Positions 34,176-43,204 of a stretch of 64,000 bases of DNA are shown piece after piece. Position numbers and translations under genes: made by a program. The notes below the pieces were generated by a model that was not told where the DNA came from, made no database searches, and saw only the letters and a program-made list of their open reading frames with translations. Source of the DNA: Clostridium sp. (GTDB lineage: Bacteria > Bacillota > Clostridia > TANB77 > CAG-508); assembly GCA_018371855.1 (NCBI GenBank), contig JAHAKD010000002.1:189332-253331 (forward strand), given 5' to 3'. The first letter of the stretch is position 1. Each line of letters opens with the position of its first letter.

Positions 34176-34790
34176 ATGAGCAAAGTTGCAAATATGCTAA
34201 ATATGGTAAAAATACTAGAAGATGGAAAAATACATACAATACAAGATTTAGCAAATAAATTAGAAGTGTCTACTAGAATGATAAGAATATATAAACAAGA
34301 ATTAGAACAAGCAGGAATATATATTCAAGGCAAGCAAGGAGTAAATGGTGGGTATATATTAGATAATATGAAAAATACTATTGATATTGGGCTAACAGGT
34401 GAAGAAATATATCAACTAAAAAACATGCAAAAGAATGAATTAGATGAAGCTATAATAGATAAAATTATTAAAGCATATATGACTAATGAACATAGAAAAG
34501 ATAATACAAAAAGTGAACAGCTTATGCCAGAATTTACAGAGATTTATAAAGATTTTAGACTTGCAATAAATAGCAGAAATAAAATTTTTATAGAATTCAA
34601 ATCGATTAATTCTGGAATAACTAAGAGAACAATACATCCAGCAGAACTATTTACATATTTAAATAATTGGTATGTTGCAGCTTTTTGTGAACTAAGAAAT
34701 GAAATTAGACTATTCAAATTAAACGATATAATTTCATATAAAATATTAGACGAAAAATATGAAAAGGAAGTAAATTTTAAAAGATGGTAA
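34176..34790 (+). CDS. HTH-WYL transcriptional regulator (short form)
   Basis: A 204-residue protein. Residues ~1-60 form a winged helix (HTIQDLANKLEVSTRMIRIYKQELEQAGI, GGYIL). Residues ~125-195 form a WYL domain (IFIEFKSINSG...HPAELFTYLNNWYVAAFC, IRLFKLNDI). It lacks the C-terminal extension of longer WYL regulators. Ligand and targets unknown. Confidence 0.8.
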   Translation: MSKVANMLNMVKILEDGKIHTIQDLANKLEVSTRMIRIYKQELEQAGIYIQGKQGVNGGYILDNMKNTIDIGLTGEEIYQLKNMQKNELDEAIIDKIIKAYMTNEHRKDNTKSEQLMPEFTEIYKDFRLAINSRNKIFIEFKSINSGITKRTIHPAELFTYLNNWYVAAFCELRNEIRLFKLNDIISYKILDEKYEKEVNFKRW

Positions 34791-34821
34791 AAAAAAATAA
34801 ACTGACAATTATATTTCCTCT

Positions 34822-34845
34822 TTTTGTGATAAAATAATCACAAAA
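34822..34845. promoter_or_regulatory. Inverted repeat across promoter/RBS of the HAD gene
   Basis: TTTTGTGAT (34822-34830) and ATCACAAAA (34837-34845) form a perfect 9-bp inverted repeat whose right arm abuts the AGGAGG of the next gene; with G-U pairs it extends into the RBS. Could be a repressor operator or an RNA hairpin hiding the RBS. Confidence 0.45.
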
Positions 34846-34856
34846 GGAGGATTTTT

Positions 34857-35555
34857 ATGTATAAAACAATAATATTTGATTTAGATGATACCTTAAATGA
34901 TGATACAAAAAATGTAAAAGAAGCATTTAAAATAATAATGAATACAGATTATACAGAGGAAAAATTCGAAATATTTCGTGAGATAGATAAAAACTTATGG
35001 AGAGATAGAGCAGCTGGAATTATTAAGGATCCTAGAGAAGGAATGTCAAAAGATGAAAAAACAGAGTGGATCAGAGCACAGAGATTTATACGATACTTTA
35101 AGAATATTTCATATGAAGAAGCTGTTGATATAAATAATAAATATATGGAAGGTTTAAAATTAAAGGTGCAAGAAATAGAAGGTGCAAAAGAAGTTATAAA
35201 ATATTTAAAAGATAAACAATATAAAATTATTATTGCAAGTAATGGTCCAAGTACAGCGATACCAGCTAAACTTAAGGGCTTAGGTATAAATGAATACATA
35301 GATGAAACATTTGCAGCAGATGAATGTGGAAGTATGAAACCACATGCATATTTTTATGAAGCATTATTTAATAAAATAAATAACCATAATACGAAAGAAA
35401 TGTTATTTATAGGAGACGAATTAGAAAAAGATATTAAAGGTGGAAATGAAGTAGGAATGGATACATGTTGGTTTAATATAAGGAATGATGATACTAGTGT
35501 TTATAAGCCAACATATGAAATACATAAGTTAGAAGAATTAAAAAATATATTATAA
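34857..35555 (+). CDS. HAD-superfamily hydrolase (YjjG-like)
   Basis: A 232-residue protein: nucleophile motif FDLDDTLND (residues 8-16), IASNGPS, and FIGDELEKDIKGG carry the HAD catalytic residues. The length and cap region fit YjjG-type noncanonical pyrimidine nucleotidases, consistent with neighbours that clean nucleotide pools. Substrate not proven. Confidence 0.82.
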   Translation: MYKTIIFDLDDTLNDDTKNVKEAFKIIMNTDYTEEKFEIFREIDKNLWRDRAAGIIKDPREGMSKDEKTEWIRAQRFIRYFKNISYEEAVDINNKYMEGLKLKVQEIEGAKEVIKYLKDKQYKIIIASNGPSTAIPAKLKGLGINEYIDETFAADECGSMKPHAYFYEALFNKINNHNTKEMLFIGDELEKDIKGGNEVGMDTCWFNIRNDDTSVYKPTYEIHKLEELKNIL

Positions 35556-35571
35556 AAAGGGAGAAAAAGAT

Positions 35572-36147
35572 ATGGAAGAAATAGTATTTGTAACACATAA
35601 TAAAGGAAAGATAGCATCAGCACAAAGACAACTAGCAGGAGTAAATGTAAAAATATTCGAATACGAGTTAGATGAACCAAGAAGTGATGATATAAAATTC
35701 ATTTCAAAAGCAAAAGTAGAAGAGGCATATAATCTAGTAAAAAAGCCATGTATTTCTTTAGATTGTGGTTTTTGGATAGAAGAATTAAATGGCTTCCCAC
35801 GAGCATTCGTTAACTTTTCATTAGAAACATTAGGATTAGAAGGAATACTAAAATTAATGGAAGGAAAAGAAAACAGAAACTGCAAATTCACAGAATGTTT
35901 ATCATACTATGATGGGGAAGAAGTACATCAATTTATGGGAGAGCATAAAGGAAAAATAGCAAAAGAAATATTAGGAAATGATACAAACGAAAAATGGTCA
36001 GACTTATGGTATATCTACATACCTAGCGGATATGAAAAAACATTAGCACAGATGACAAAAGAGGAGCGAGCTACAAGGAAAAAGTATGAAAGTAAAGATG
36101 CAATGAAAATATTCGCAAATTGGTATTTAGAAAACAAAAATTACTAG
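35572..36147 (+). CDS. RdgB/HAM1-like non-canonical purine NTP pyrophosphatase
   Basis: A 191-residue protein. FVTHNKGKIASAQRQL matches the TxNxxK substrate loop, SLDCGFWIEELNGFPRAFVN the D(S/T)GL...LNG-PG-(Y/F) region, and the C-terminal MTKEERATRKKYESKDAM the KnxxSHR-like end in a degenerate form. Divergent from housekeeping RdgB, so substrate preference may differ. Confidence 0.65.
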   Translation: MEEIVFVTHNKGKIASAQRQLAGVNVKIFEYELDEPRSDDIKFISKAKVEEAYNLVKKPCISLDCGFWIEELNGFPRAFVNFSLETLGLEGILKLMEGKENRNCKFTECLSYYDGEEVHQFMGEHKGKIAKEILGNDTNEKWSDLWYIYIPSGYEKTLAQMTKEERATRKKYESKDAMKIFANWYLENKNY

Positions 36148-36277
36148 AAAAAGTAGTAAAATAGAAGCTTTTATGATATAGTTCTTTGTAAAATAGGTAG
36201 TAAGTTTATTATGTAATAATAAAGCTATTATAAGATAGTATAATTTACATATATACTGGTAAATAAAGGAGTATATT

Positions 36278-36730
36278 ATGAGAGCTAATTTTTTTGGAAG
36301 TACAGCATGTTATTTAAAGAAAGAAAACAAAATATTATTTATAAAATTTAATAAAAAATGGGGACAAGTATATGCTCCAATAGGTGGAAAAATGGAAGCT
36401 GGGGAAACACCTACAGAATGTTTATTAAGAGAATTTAAAGAAGAAACAGGACTAGAATTAAAAGATCCAAAACTTAAAGGAATATCATTTTGGAAAGATA
36501 GCACAGAGGGTATAATATTTATATATACTGCCGAAAAAGTTGATGGAAAGCTACAAGAATCTGAAGAAGGAAGATTAGAATGGATAGATATTAGCGAGTT
36601 GGACAATATAAAGCAATTTGATATGAACAGTAAATTTACTAAATATATATTTGAAGACGGTATGTTTGAAGGAAAATTTATTTTAGATGAAAATGCTAAA
36701 GTAATTGATTATAAAATAAGAAAGATTTAA
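36278..36730 (+). CDS. Nudix hydrolase
   Basis: A 150-residue protein with Nudix box GGKMEAGETPTECLLREFKEETGL (residues ~33-56). Preceded by a 130-bp AT-rich gap with no other feature and AAAGGAG RBS. Resembles MutT/8-oxo-dGTP-type enzymes; exact substrate unknown. Confidence 0.85.
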   Translation: MRANFFGSTACYLKKENKILFIKFNKKWGQVYAPIGGKMEAGETPTECLLREFKEETGLELKDPKLKGISFWKDSTEGIIFIYTAEKVDGKLQESEEGRLEWIDISELDNIKQFDMNSKFTKYIFEDGMFEGKFILDENAKVIDYKIRKI

Positions 36731-36747
36731 CGGGAAAGGATAAAGGT

Positions 36748-37386
36748 ATGATTAAAAATATAATATTTGATTTAGGAAATGTAATATTACAATGCTCAAC
36801 AATAGAGACAATGTATAATTTTACAGCTAGTAAAGAAATGGCTGAAAAGCTAATAACATATATATTCAAATCAGAAGAATGGAAATTACTAGATTTAGGA
36901 AATATAAGTAAAGAAGAAGCTATATTAAGAATACAAGAAAGAGTACCAGACCAATATAAACCTTTAATAAAAGAGGTTATGGATAACAGAGCAAAATATT
37001 TAAAGTTGAATAAAGATACAATAGAAATTGCCAAGAAATTAAAAGATATTGGATATAAAATTTATGTATTATCAAATATGTCAACATTTACATATGAATA
37101 TTTTAAAGATAACGAATTTTTTAAGTTATGTAATGGAATAGTAATTTCAGCATATGAACACATAAAGAAACCAGATGAAGAAATATTTAAAAGATTATTA
37201 GATAGATATAAACTAGTTCCGGAAGAATGCTTATTTATAGATGATGACGATACAGGAAGAAGTTTTGAGACAGCAAATGCGTTAGGAATAAATGGAAGAA
37301 GAGTACTTCCAAATGATAGTGAAGATGTTCTAAAATTATTAGAAGAATATAATATAAAATTACAAGGAAAAATGGAGGAAATATAG
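36748..37386 (+). CDS. HAD-superfamily hydrolase, subfamily IA
   Basis: A 212-residue protein: FDLGNVILQ (nucleophile with the D-x-G-x-V form), VLSNMSTFTYE and CLFIDDDDTGRSFETANALG. The DLGN type with C1 cap is typical of YihX-like/haloacid dehalogenase phosphatases. Follows the Nudix gene by 17 bp. Confidence 0.82.
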   Translation: MIKNIIFDLGNVILQCSTIETMYNFTASKEMAEKLITYIFKSEEWKLLDLGNISKEEAILRIQERVPDQYKPLIKEVMDNRAKYLKLNKDTIEIAKKLKDIGYKIYVLSNMSTFTYEYFKDNEFFKLCNGIVISAYEHIKKPDEEIFKRLLDRYKLVPEECLFIDDDDTGRSFETANALGINGRRVLPNDSEDVLKLLEEYNIKLQGKMEEI

Positions 37387-37412
37387 AACAAATAATATAG
37401 GGGGAAAGACAT

Positions 37413-37799
37413 ATGCTAAGATTTGAAGAAATAGATGACAAATATTGCAACCAATATATAGAGATGTTACAAGAATGGAAAGCGAGCAATACATCTTTAA
37501 CACCAGATATTTTAGAAATACCTTGTAATAATGAAACAGAATATAGAAATATAGTTAGGACAGCAAAAAATGCAGCCATTGGAATACACGAAGATAGAGA
37601 CTGGTATGAAAAATGCAACTATTATTTAGTCGTAAACGACCAAGATAAATTAATTGGAATAACTGCAGTAAGAAGCAATTTAACACAACTAGGAAAAGAC
37701 ACATTAGGAAATATTGCATATGGAATACGTCCATCAGAAAGAAGAAAAGGATATGCAAAAGCTGTTGCAAATATGCTTGTAAATAAATGCAGGAATTAG
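37413..37799 (+). CDS. GNAT acetyltransferase, N-terminal part (frame-interrupted)
   Basis: A 128-residue ORF with a GNAT core: LVVNDQDKLIGITAVRS, GNIAYGIRPSERRKGYAKAVANMLVNKC (acetyl-CoA-binding R/Q-x-x-G-x-A). It ends abruptly in RN-stop just where the last strands should follow. The missing C-terminal piece, MQELGMNEIVACHYIENDASKRVLESAGA, is found in the -1 frame at the beginning of the next ORF, overlapping by 13 bp. Either a frameshift mutation or translation coupled through the overlap. Confidence 0.7.
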   Translation: MLRFEEIDDKYCNQYIEMLQEWKASNTSLTPDILEIPCNNETEYRNIVRTAKNAAIGIHEDRDWYEKCNYYLVVNDQDKLIGITAVRSNLTQLGKDTLGNIAYGIRPSERRKGYAKAVANMLVNKCRN

Positions 37800-38728
37800 G
37801 AATGAATGAAATTGTTGCATGCCATTATATAGAAAATGATGCATCAAAAAGAGTTTTAGAAAGTGCAGGAGCAATTCCTACAGGAGTATTGACTTCAGAA
37901 TATTCTGGTAAAAAGATAAAACGCTACATAATAAGAACAAATACAAGTAGTGAAATAAACTTTACAATGGCAAAACAAGTTTTTAATGACTACGTAAAAC
38001 AATTTGACAGGGAAGATGGAAGTATTTTATTAAAAATAACACATACATACCATGTTGTAAATTTAAGTGAATATATAGCAAAAGAACAAGGGTTAGATGA
38101 AGAAAATGTAGTTTTAGCTAAACTAATAGCGTTATTGCATGATATAGGAAGATTTAAGCAGGTTACATTACTTAGAAATTTTTCTGATAAAGGATTTGAT
38201 CATGCAGATTATGGGGTTAAAATTCTATTTGAAGAAAATTTAATAAGAAAATTCATTCAAACAAATAAATATGATGAAATAATTAAAAAGGCAATATATA
38301 CCCATAATAAATATAAAATAGAAGATGGATTAAATGAATTAGAAGAGCTACATTGTAAAATTATAAGAGATGCAGATAAATTAGATAATTTTAGAGTAAA
38401 AGAAGAAAATAAATTTGAAGATAGTTTCCCAGAAACTAAAGACGCATCAGGGGAACTTTCTTATTCTGCAATGTCTGATGTAGTATATAATGACTTTTTA
38501 GCACATAAATGTATCAAATTAGAAGACAGAAAAACTTTAATAGATTATTGGGTTTGTATACTTGCCTTTATATTTGACTTGTATTTTAAAAGCTCTTTAA
38601 AATATATTAAAGACAAAAATTATATAGACACTTTAATCGATAAAATAGAATATAAAAATGAAGAAACAAAAGCAAGAATGGAAGATATAAGAAGATGTGC
38701 AAAAAAATACATAGAAGATAATATTTAA
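37787..38728 (+). CDS. GNAT C-terminal segment fused to an HD-domain phosphohydrolase
   Basis: A 313-residue ORF. Residues ~1-50 complete the upstream acetyltransferase (the conserved N-x-x-S-x-x-V-L-E-x-x-G segment). Residues ~70-300 are an HD domain: THTYHVVNLSEYIAKEQ, LLHDIGRFKQ (HD), THNKYKI and IIRDADKLDNFRV. HD proteins hydrolyse phosphoesters, often nucleotides. If the frameshift is repaired the product is a GNAT-HD fusion of about 440 residues. Confidence 0.75.
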   Translation: MQELGMNEIVACHYIENDASKRVLESAGAIPTGVLTSEYSGKKIKRYIIRTNTSSEINFTMAKQVFNDYVKQFDREDGSILLKITHTYHVVNLSEYIAKEQGLDEENVVLAKLIALLHDIGRFKQVTLLRNFSDKGFDHADYGVKILFEENLIRKFIQTNKYDEIIKKAIYTHNKYKIEDGLNELEELHCKIIRDADKLDNFRVKEENKFEDSFPETKDASGELSYSAMSDVVYNDFLAHKCIKLEDRKTLIDYWVCILAFIFDLYFKSSLKYIKDKNYIDTLIDKIEYKNEETKARMEDIRRCAKKYIEDNI

Positions 38729-38740
38729 GGAATGTAAAAT

Positions 38741-39166
38741 ATGATTAGAAAAAGTACTAATAACGATTTAGAAAAAATTATGAAAATATGGTTGGATACG
38801 AATATTTCGGTGCATAATTATATTACACAAGAATATTGGAATAGTAATGCAAAATATGTTAAAGAAGCAATACAAGAAGCAGAAGTATATGTTTACGAAG
38901 ATAACAAAGAAATAAAAGGATTTATCGGAATAAATAATGGGCATATAGAAGGAATATTTGTAGAAGAAAAATATAGAAATCAAGGAATTGGAAAAGAATT
39001 ATTATCTTATTGTAAAAACAAATATGATAAGCTAACATTAGAAGTGTATAGTAAAAATACTAAAGCTATAAACTTTTACGAAAGAGAACAATTTAAGATA
39101 ATAAAAGAATATGTGGAAGCAACAAATAATGAAGCAGAATTACTTATGGAATGGAAGAAAGATTAA
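38741..39166 (+). CDS. GNAT-family N-acetyltransferase
   Basis: A 141-residue RimI/YjaB-like GNAT: FIGINNGHIEGIFVEEKYRNQGIGKELLSYCK carries the acetyl-CoA P-loop (RNQGIG) and KNTKAINFYEREQF the C-terminal signature. Acceptor unknown. Confidence 0.85.
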   Translation: MIRKSTNNDLEKIMKIWLDTNISVHNYITQEYWNSNAKYVKEAIQEAEVYVYEDNKEIKGFIGINNGHIEGIFVEEKYRNQGIGKELLSYCKNKYDKLTLEVYSKNTKAINFYEREQFKIIKEYVEATNNEAELLMEWKKD

Positions 39167-39247
39167 AAGAGATTGCTTTAATTGTAATATATTCAAAGGG
39201 TAAATCTTTTCTGGTTATATATAATAAAATAAAAAAAGGAAGTTAAT

Positions 39248-39853
39248 ATGAAGATACGTTTAGAAGAAGAAAAAGACTATTTTATGAATGAAAATTTAAC
39301 ACGAGAAGCGTTTTGGAATGTATATAGACCAGGTTGTTATGAACATTACATTCTTCATAAAATTAGAACAGATAAATGCTATGTAAAAGAATTAAGTTAT
39401 GTAATGGAAGACAAGCAAAGATTAGTAGGAAGTATAGTTTATGCCAAAGGAAAAGTAAGAAATGAAAATGGTATAAATGAAGTTTTACTATTTGGGCCAG
39501 TAAGTATACTTCCAGAATACCAAGGCGCAGGATATGGAAAGAAACTAATAAAATTTACTCTAAAAAAGGCAAAGGAATTAGGATACCCTGCAGTAGTAAT
39601 AACTGGGAAACCAGAATACTATGAAAAATTTGGTTTTAAGCCTGCATCAAAATATAATATATTTTATGAAGGAATGGAAAATGAAGAAAATCTATTTTTT
39701 ATGGTAAAAGTTTTAGATAGACATAAAATGAAAGGTATATATGGAATATATTCAGATCCAGAAGTATACATGGTAGACCAAAAAGATGTAGAACAATTTG
39801 ATAAGAAATTTCCTAAAAAGAAAAAGGAAAAAAGAGAAGGGCAATTAGAGTAA
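39248..39853 (+). CDS. GNAT-family N-acetyltransferase
   Basis: A 201-residue GNAT with LLFGPVSILPEYQGAGYGKKLIKFTLKKAKELGYPAVVITG and YYEKFGFKPA. Resembles the YhbS-like predicted acetyltransferase group. A basic tail (PKKKKEKREG) ends the protein. Its stop is followed at once by copy 3 of the intergenic repeat. Confidence 0.85.
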   Translation: MKIRLEEEKDYFMNENLTREAFWNVYRPGCYEHYILHKIRTDKCYVKELSYVMEDKQRLVGSIVYAKGKVRNENGINEVLLFGPVSILPEYQGAGYGKKLIKFTLKKAKELGYPAVVITGKPEYYEKFGFKPASKYNIFYEGMENEENLFFMVKVLDRHKMKGIYGIYSDPEVYMVDQKDVEQFDKKFPKKKKEKREGQLE

Positions 39854-39914
39854 TAGGGATTTAGGGACGTTCCTTTTTTCCCTATTCGGGATTTAGGGAC
39901 GTTCTTTAAATCCC
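39852..39914. repeat. Intergenic repeat, copy 3 plus a partial tandem copy
   Basis: A full AATAGGG...GGGACGTTCC...CCCTATT unit (39852-39886) is followed directly by a second, shorter unit (39888-39914) with GGGATTTA/TTAAATCCC ends around the same GGGACGTTCT core. Confidence 0.7.
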
Positions 39915-39966
39915 AATTTCGAAAATTAATGAAGGTGATTAAATCCTTATTTTGAAATTATGTTAA

Positions 39967-40002
39967 AAGCCATCAACGACATCTTGTATTCGTTGATGGC
40001 TT
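39967..40002. terminator. Bidirectional terminator between convergent genes
   Basis: A perfect 13-bp stem AAGCCATCAACGA / TCGTTGATGGCTT with a 10-nt loop separates the + strand GNAT gene and the - strand APH-like gene. Confidence 0.8.
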
Positions 40003-40014
40003 AGTACTTGGAAC

Positions 40015-40827
40015 TTATAAAGTTAAACTGTTCCAAAAATCCATGTATATGTTTATATCTTGTTTATGATATTTTAAACATCTAGCCATTCTGCAATATA
40101 GAACAATAATTAACATAGCTTTAATCTTTTGATGAGGTTCAGAAAGTAAGCTATAAATTTTATTAAGAGAAATATTTTTTACGACACTTGCATTACTAAC
40201 GATAGCAAATAAAGTATCATATAAACTATCTCCAATCACAGGCATTGGATCAATAACGCCAGCAAATTTACCATTAACTTTTATAAAGTTATGAGTACCA
40301 AAATCTCCATGTATTAATTTTTTATCAAATTTATAATTTTCTAATAGTTTTACTTGCTCTAAAACAATAGAATTATCTGGAATATAAGCCGCTAAGGTTT
40401 TAGAAGAATCAGTTATTTCATCAAATAAAAAATCAGACCACGTTGAAACTTCTTCATAAAGGTAGCCATATCCATAATAATCTACAGTTTTATAATTACT
40501 TGTAATATAAAGAATATATTCTAAAAAATCATAAATATCATCAACTTGTTTCATAATATCTCCGTGAATAAATTCATAAACAGCAAATCTATATGAAGGG
40601 TCAAAATAAATGATTTTTTGCATTTTAGGACTAGGATTTAAACTTAAAAATTTGATTTCAGCTTTTATGGCATATGGAGTACTTCGTTTAATCAAGTATT
40701 TGTTGTTTAATAAAATTACATGACTTGAAACACCATCTGTAAAATATTTATGGCTTTCATATGGTATATTTAATAATCGTAAAACAAATTCAATTATATT
40801 TTTATCTATTTTATTATCAATATTCAT
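40015..40827 (-). CDS. Aminoglycoside phosphotransferase (APH)-family kinase
   Basis: A 270-residue protein with the kinase catalytic loop KKLIHGDFGTHNFI (HGDxxxxN) and the metal-binding AGVIDP motif. It also has an N-terminal YLIKRS ATP-site lysine strand and YEFIHGD hinge. Many family members phosphorylate small molecules other than antibiotics, so resistance cannot be concluded. It is the second gene of a short - strand pair with a Nudix gene. Confidence 0.8.
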   Translation of the reverse strand: MNIDNKIDKNIIEFVLRLLNIPYESHKYFTDGVSSHVILLNNKYLIKRSTPYAIKAEIKFLSLNPSPKMQKIIYFDPSYRFAVYEFIHGDIMKQVDDIYDFLEYILYITSNYKTVDYYGYGYLYEEVSTWSDFLFDEITDSSKTLAAYIPDNSIVLEQVKLLENYKFDKKLIHGDFGTHNFIKVNGKFAGVIDPMPVIGDSLYDTLFAIVSNASVVKNISLNKIYSLLSEPHQKIKAMLIIVLYCRMARCLKYHKQDINIYMDFWNSLTL

Positions 40828-40836
40828 ACTTTACCT

Positions 40837-41259
40837 CTAGATATATTTTAAAAATCCTTCTGGATAAATAATTTTTTTGCCAGATTTAAAATCATCAATG
40901 TTTACCCATACAGCATTATACTCATCAGCTTCATCATCAATTTCATATTCATCTTTGTAAGTATCCTCTGGAATTTCTATGGAATAAAGAAATACAATTT
41001 CATGTCCTGTTTTTCCTTGATAGGTAAAAATATTCTCTGTAACACCAAGAAGTTCTTTTACTGTAATATCGGCATGAATTTCTTCCTGAAATTCTCTTTT
41101 TACAGCAGCTTTACTTGTTTCGCCAAATTCGATACCTCCACCTAAGGCACGGTAAAAGGTTTGCTTTTTAATTTTGTCATATCCGATGCCTACTAAAATT
41201 TTGTTGCCTTTTTTTGCAATACCTAAAGCTATAGGTCTTATAGAATCAGATTTAAACAT
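40837..41259 (-). CDS. Nudix hydrolase
   Basis: A 140-residue protein starting MFKSDSIRPI (ATG 10 nt after AAAGGAG; the upstream GTG overlaps the RBS). Nudix box GGGIEFGETSKAAVKREFQEEI is complete. Third Nudix gene in this region; upstream of the APH-like kinase gene by 9 bp. Confidence 0.85.
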   Translation of the reverse strand: MFKSDSIRPIALGIAKKGNKILVGIGYDKIKKQTFYRALGGGIEFGETSKAAVKREFQEEIHADITVKELLGVTENIFTYQGKTGHEIVFLYSIEIPEDTYKDEYEIDDEADEYNAVWVNIDDFKSGKKIIYPEGFLKYI

Positions 41260-41418
41260 TTTATACACACTCCTTTTATTTTGGTAAGCAAGTGTTTATA
41301 TTGTCTAAGTGCAGTTAAAGAATGCTAATTTTTGTGTAAACCTATAAAAATGATTATTGCTTGCCAATTAAATTATGTTATTAGTGTAGCATATGGAAAT
41401 GTGTAGTACAAGAAAAAT

Positions 41419-41448
41419 TTGGAAAATGTTGAAAATAAATGGTATAAT
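41419..41448 (+). promoter_or_regulatory. Promoter of the decayed helicase gene
   Basis: TTGGAA (41419-41424), 18-bp spacer, TATAAT (41443-41448). The best -10 box in this intergenic region; reads toward 41482. Confidence 0.55.
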
Positions 41449-41481
41449 ACGGTAAAAGTTTTTATATATGGAGCAACTGAT

Positions 41482-41796
41482 ATGAATAAAGAAAAACATT
41501 TAGTATTAATAGACGGAAAAGAAAAAACAGAAGAAATAGAAAAGCTAGAGCAAACAGAAAAATACTATCTTATAAAGTTCTATAATGCAAATAAAACATA
41601 TAAATATAATTTTTCAAAAGTAGTTACAGAAAATACTACACAGCAAATAGAACTTAAAGATAATCAAATAGTAATGATAGATAATATCATAATTTCTAAT
41701 GTAACTAAAATTATAAAATATATATCAAAGATAAGAATAATATTTAGTGATTCAAGATATTTGAAAGTATTTTATATGAAAAATATGAAAATATGA
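41482..41796 (+). pseudogene. N-terminal fragment of an SF1 helicase-like gene
   Basis: A ~104-residue fragment (MNKEKHLVLIDGKEKTEEIEKLEQTEKYYLIKFYNANKTYKYNF...) that looks like the start of the large helicase/nuclease proteins whose C-terminal half lies immediately downstream in another frame. The motor's first half, including the Walker A motif, is missing. So this and the next entry are best read as one gene with a large internal deletion. Confidence 0.6.
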
Positions 41797-43190
41797 ATTA
41801 TATTCCATCAAAAGAAAACTATAAAAAGGACTTTAAAAAGTTTAATGAACGTTTTCCTGTAATTCTTAGTACAGCATTTTCTTTAAGATATTGTACACCA
41901 AGTGGACATTTATTTGATTATTTAATTATAGATGAAGCATCACAAGTTGATTTATTAACTGCAACTTTAGCATTATCATGTGCTAAAAATGTTATAGTAG
42001 TCGGAGACGAAAAGCAATTACAACAAATAGTGAATAAAGAAATAAAAACTAAAGTTCAAGAGATAAGTGATGAAAAATATAGTTATTTTAAGGAAAATAT
42101 TTTGACATCAATTTTAAAAATATATAATGGAAAGATACCAACGCAAATATTAAAAGAACATTATAGATGCCATCCAAAAATAATAGAATTCTGTAATCAA
42201 AGATATTATGATGGAGAATTAATTCCCTATGAAAATAAAAATCATGTGGCACAAAAGAACCCATTATACATATATTATCCAGCACCAGGGAATCATATGA
42301 GAGTTCTAAATAACATGGTAGAAAGAGGAAACTATAATCAACGCGAATTAGAAATATTAAAGAAGGAAATTGCTGAAGGAGAATTATTAAAGAATGTAAA
42401 TAAAAACGATATAGGATTTACAACTCCATATAGGAAACAAGCAGAAAAAGCAGCTTTGCAGAATAAAGAGATAGAAAGTAAAACAGTACATAAATATCAA
42501 GGCAAAGAAAAGAAAGTTATGATTTTATCTACTGTTTTGGATAATTCAAATGCTGGGAAAAGGCGCATGAATTTTGTAGATGATCCATGTTTAGTTAATG
42601 TGGCTGTTTCAAGAGCAGAAGAACAATTTATATTAATTACAAATGAAAAATTATTTTCGGAACAATCTAATGAAATAAAAGCTTTAATCCAATATATAAA
42701 ATATAATTCTTTGGATAAAAATATTATAAACAGCCAGATTGTATCGGTGTTTGATTTATTATATAATGAATATTCTCCAAGATTGAAATGGCTAGAGTCA
42801 AAATTGGTACATACTTCAAAATATAAATCGGAGAATATTATTGAAACAGTTTTGATAGAAGTATTAAAAACAGAGAAGAGTAAAGGCTTGTCTTATTGCT
42901 CCCAAATGTATTTAAAAAATATATTTAAGGATTTATCTAGACTTACAGACGAGGAAAGAAGATATGTAAATAATAATGCTTCTGTAGACTTTATAATATA
43001 TGAGAATGATAGAACACCTAAATTTTGTATAGAGGTTGATGGATTTGATTTTCATGCAAATAATCCAAAGCAGTTAGTAAAAGATAGGATGAAGGAATCC
43101 ATCTTTAGAAAGTACGGATTGGATTTGATTAGGTTAAATACTGATGAAGGTGGAAATATTGAGAAGATAAAAGAAGAGGTTGAGAAATAA
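41793..43190 (+). pseudogene. SF1 helicase C-terminal half with DUF2726-like nuclease domain (remnant)
   Basis: A 465-residue ORF. It starts near motif Ia, then LIIDEASQVDLLTATLAL (motif II, DEAS), VIVVGDEKQLQQI (motif III), LKEHYRC (motif IV), TVHKYQGKEKKVMILSTVL (motif V), LVNVAVSRAEEQFILIT (motif VI). The last ~110 residues (FIIYENDRTPKFCIEVDGFDFH) form a PD-(D/E)XK-like DUF2726 domain. No Walker A is present, so ATPase activity is not expected. It might still be translated. Confidence 0.7.
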
Positions 43191-43204
43191 AGGAGTTAAG
43201 ATTT

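Noticed and set aside
40015..40827. Antibiotic resistance call for the APH-family protein
   Set aside because: Only general kinase motifs are visible; many chromosomal APH-like kinases act on other small molecules.
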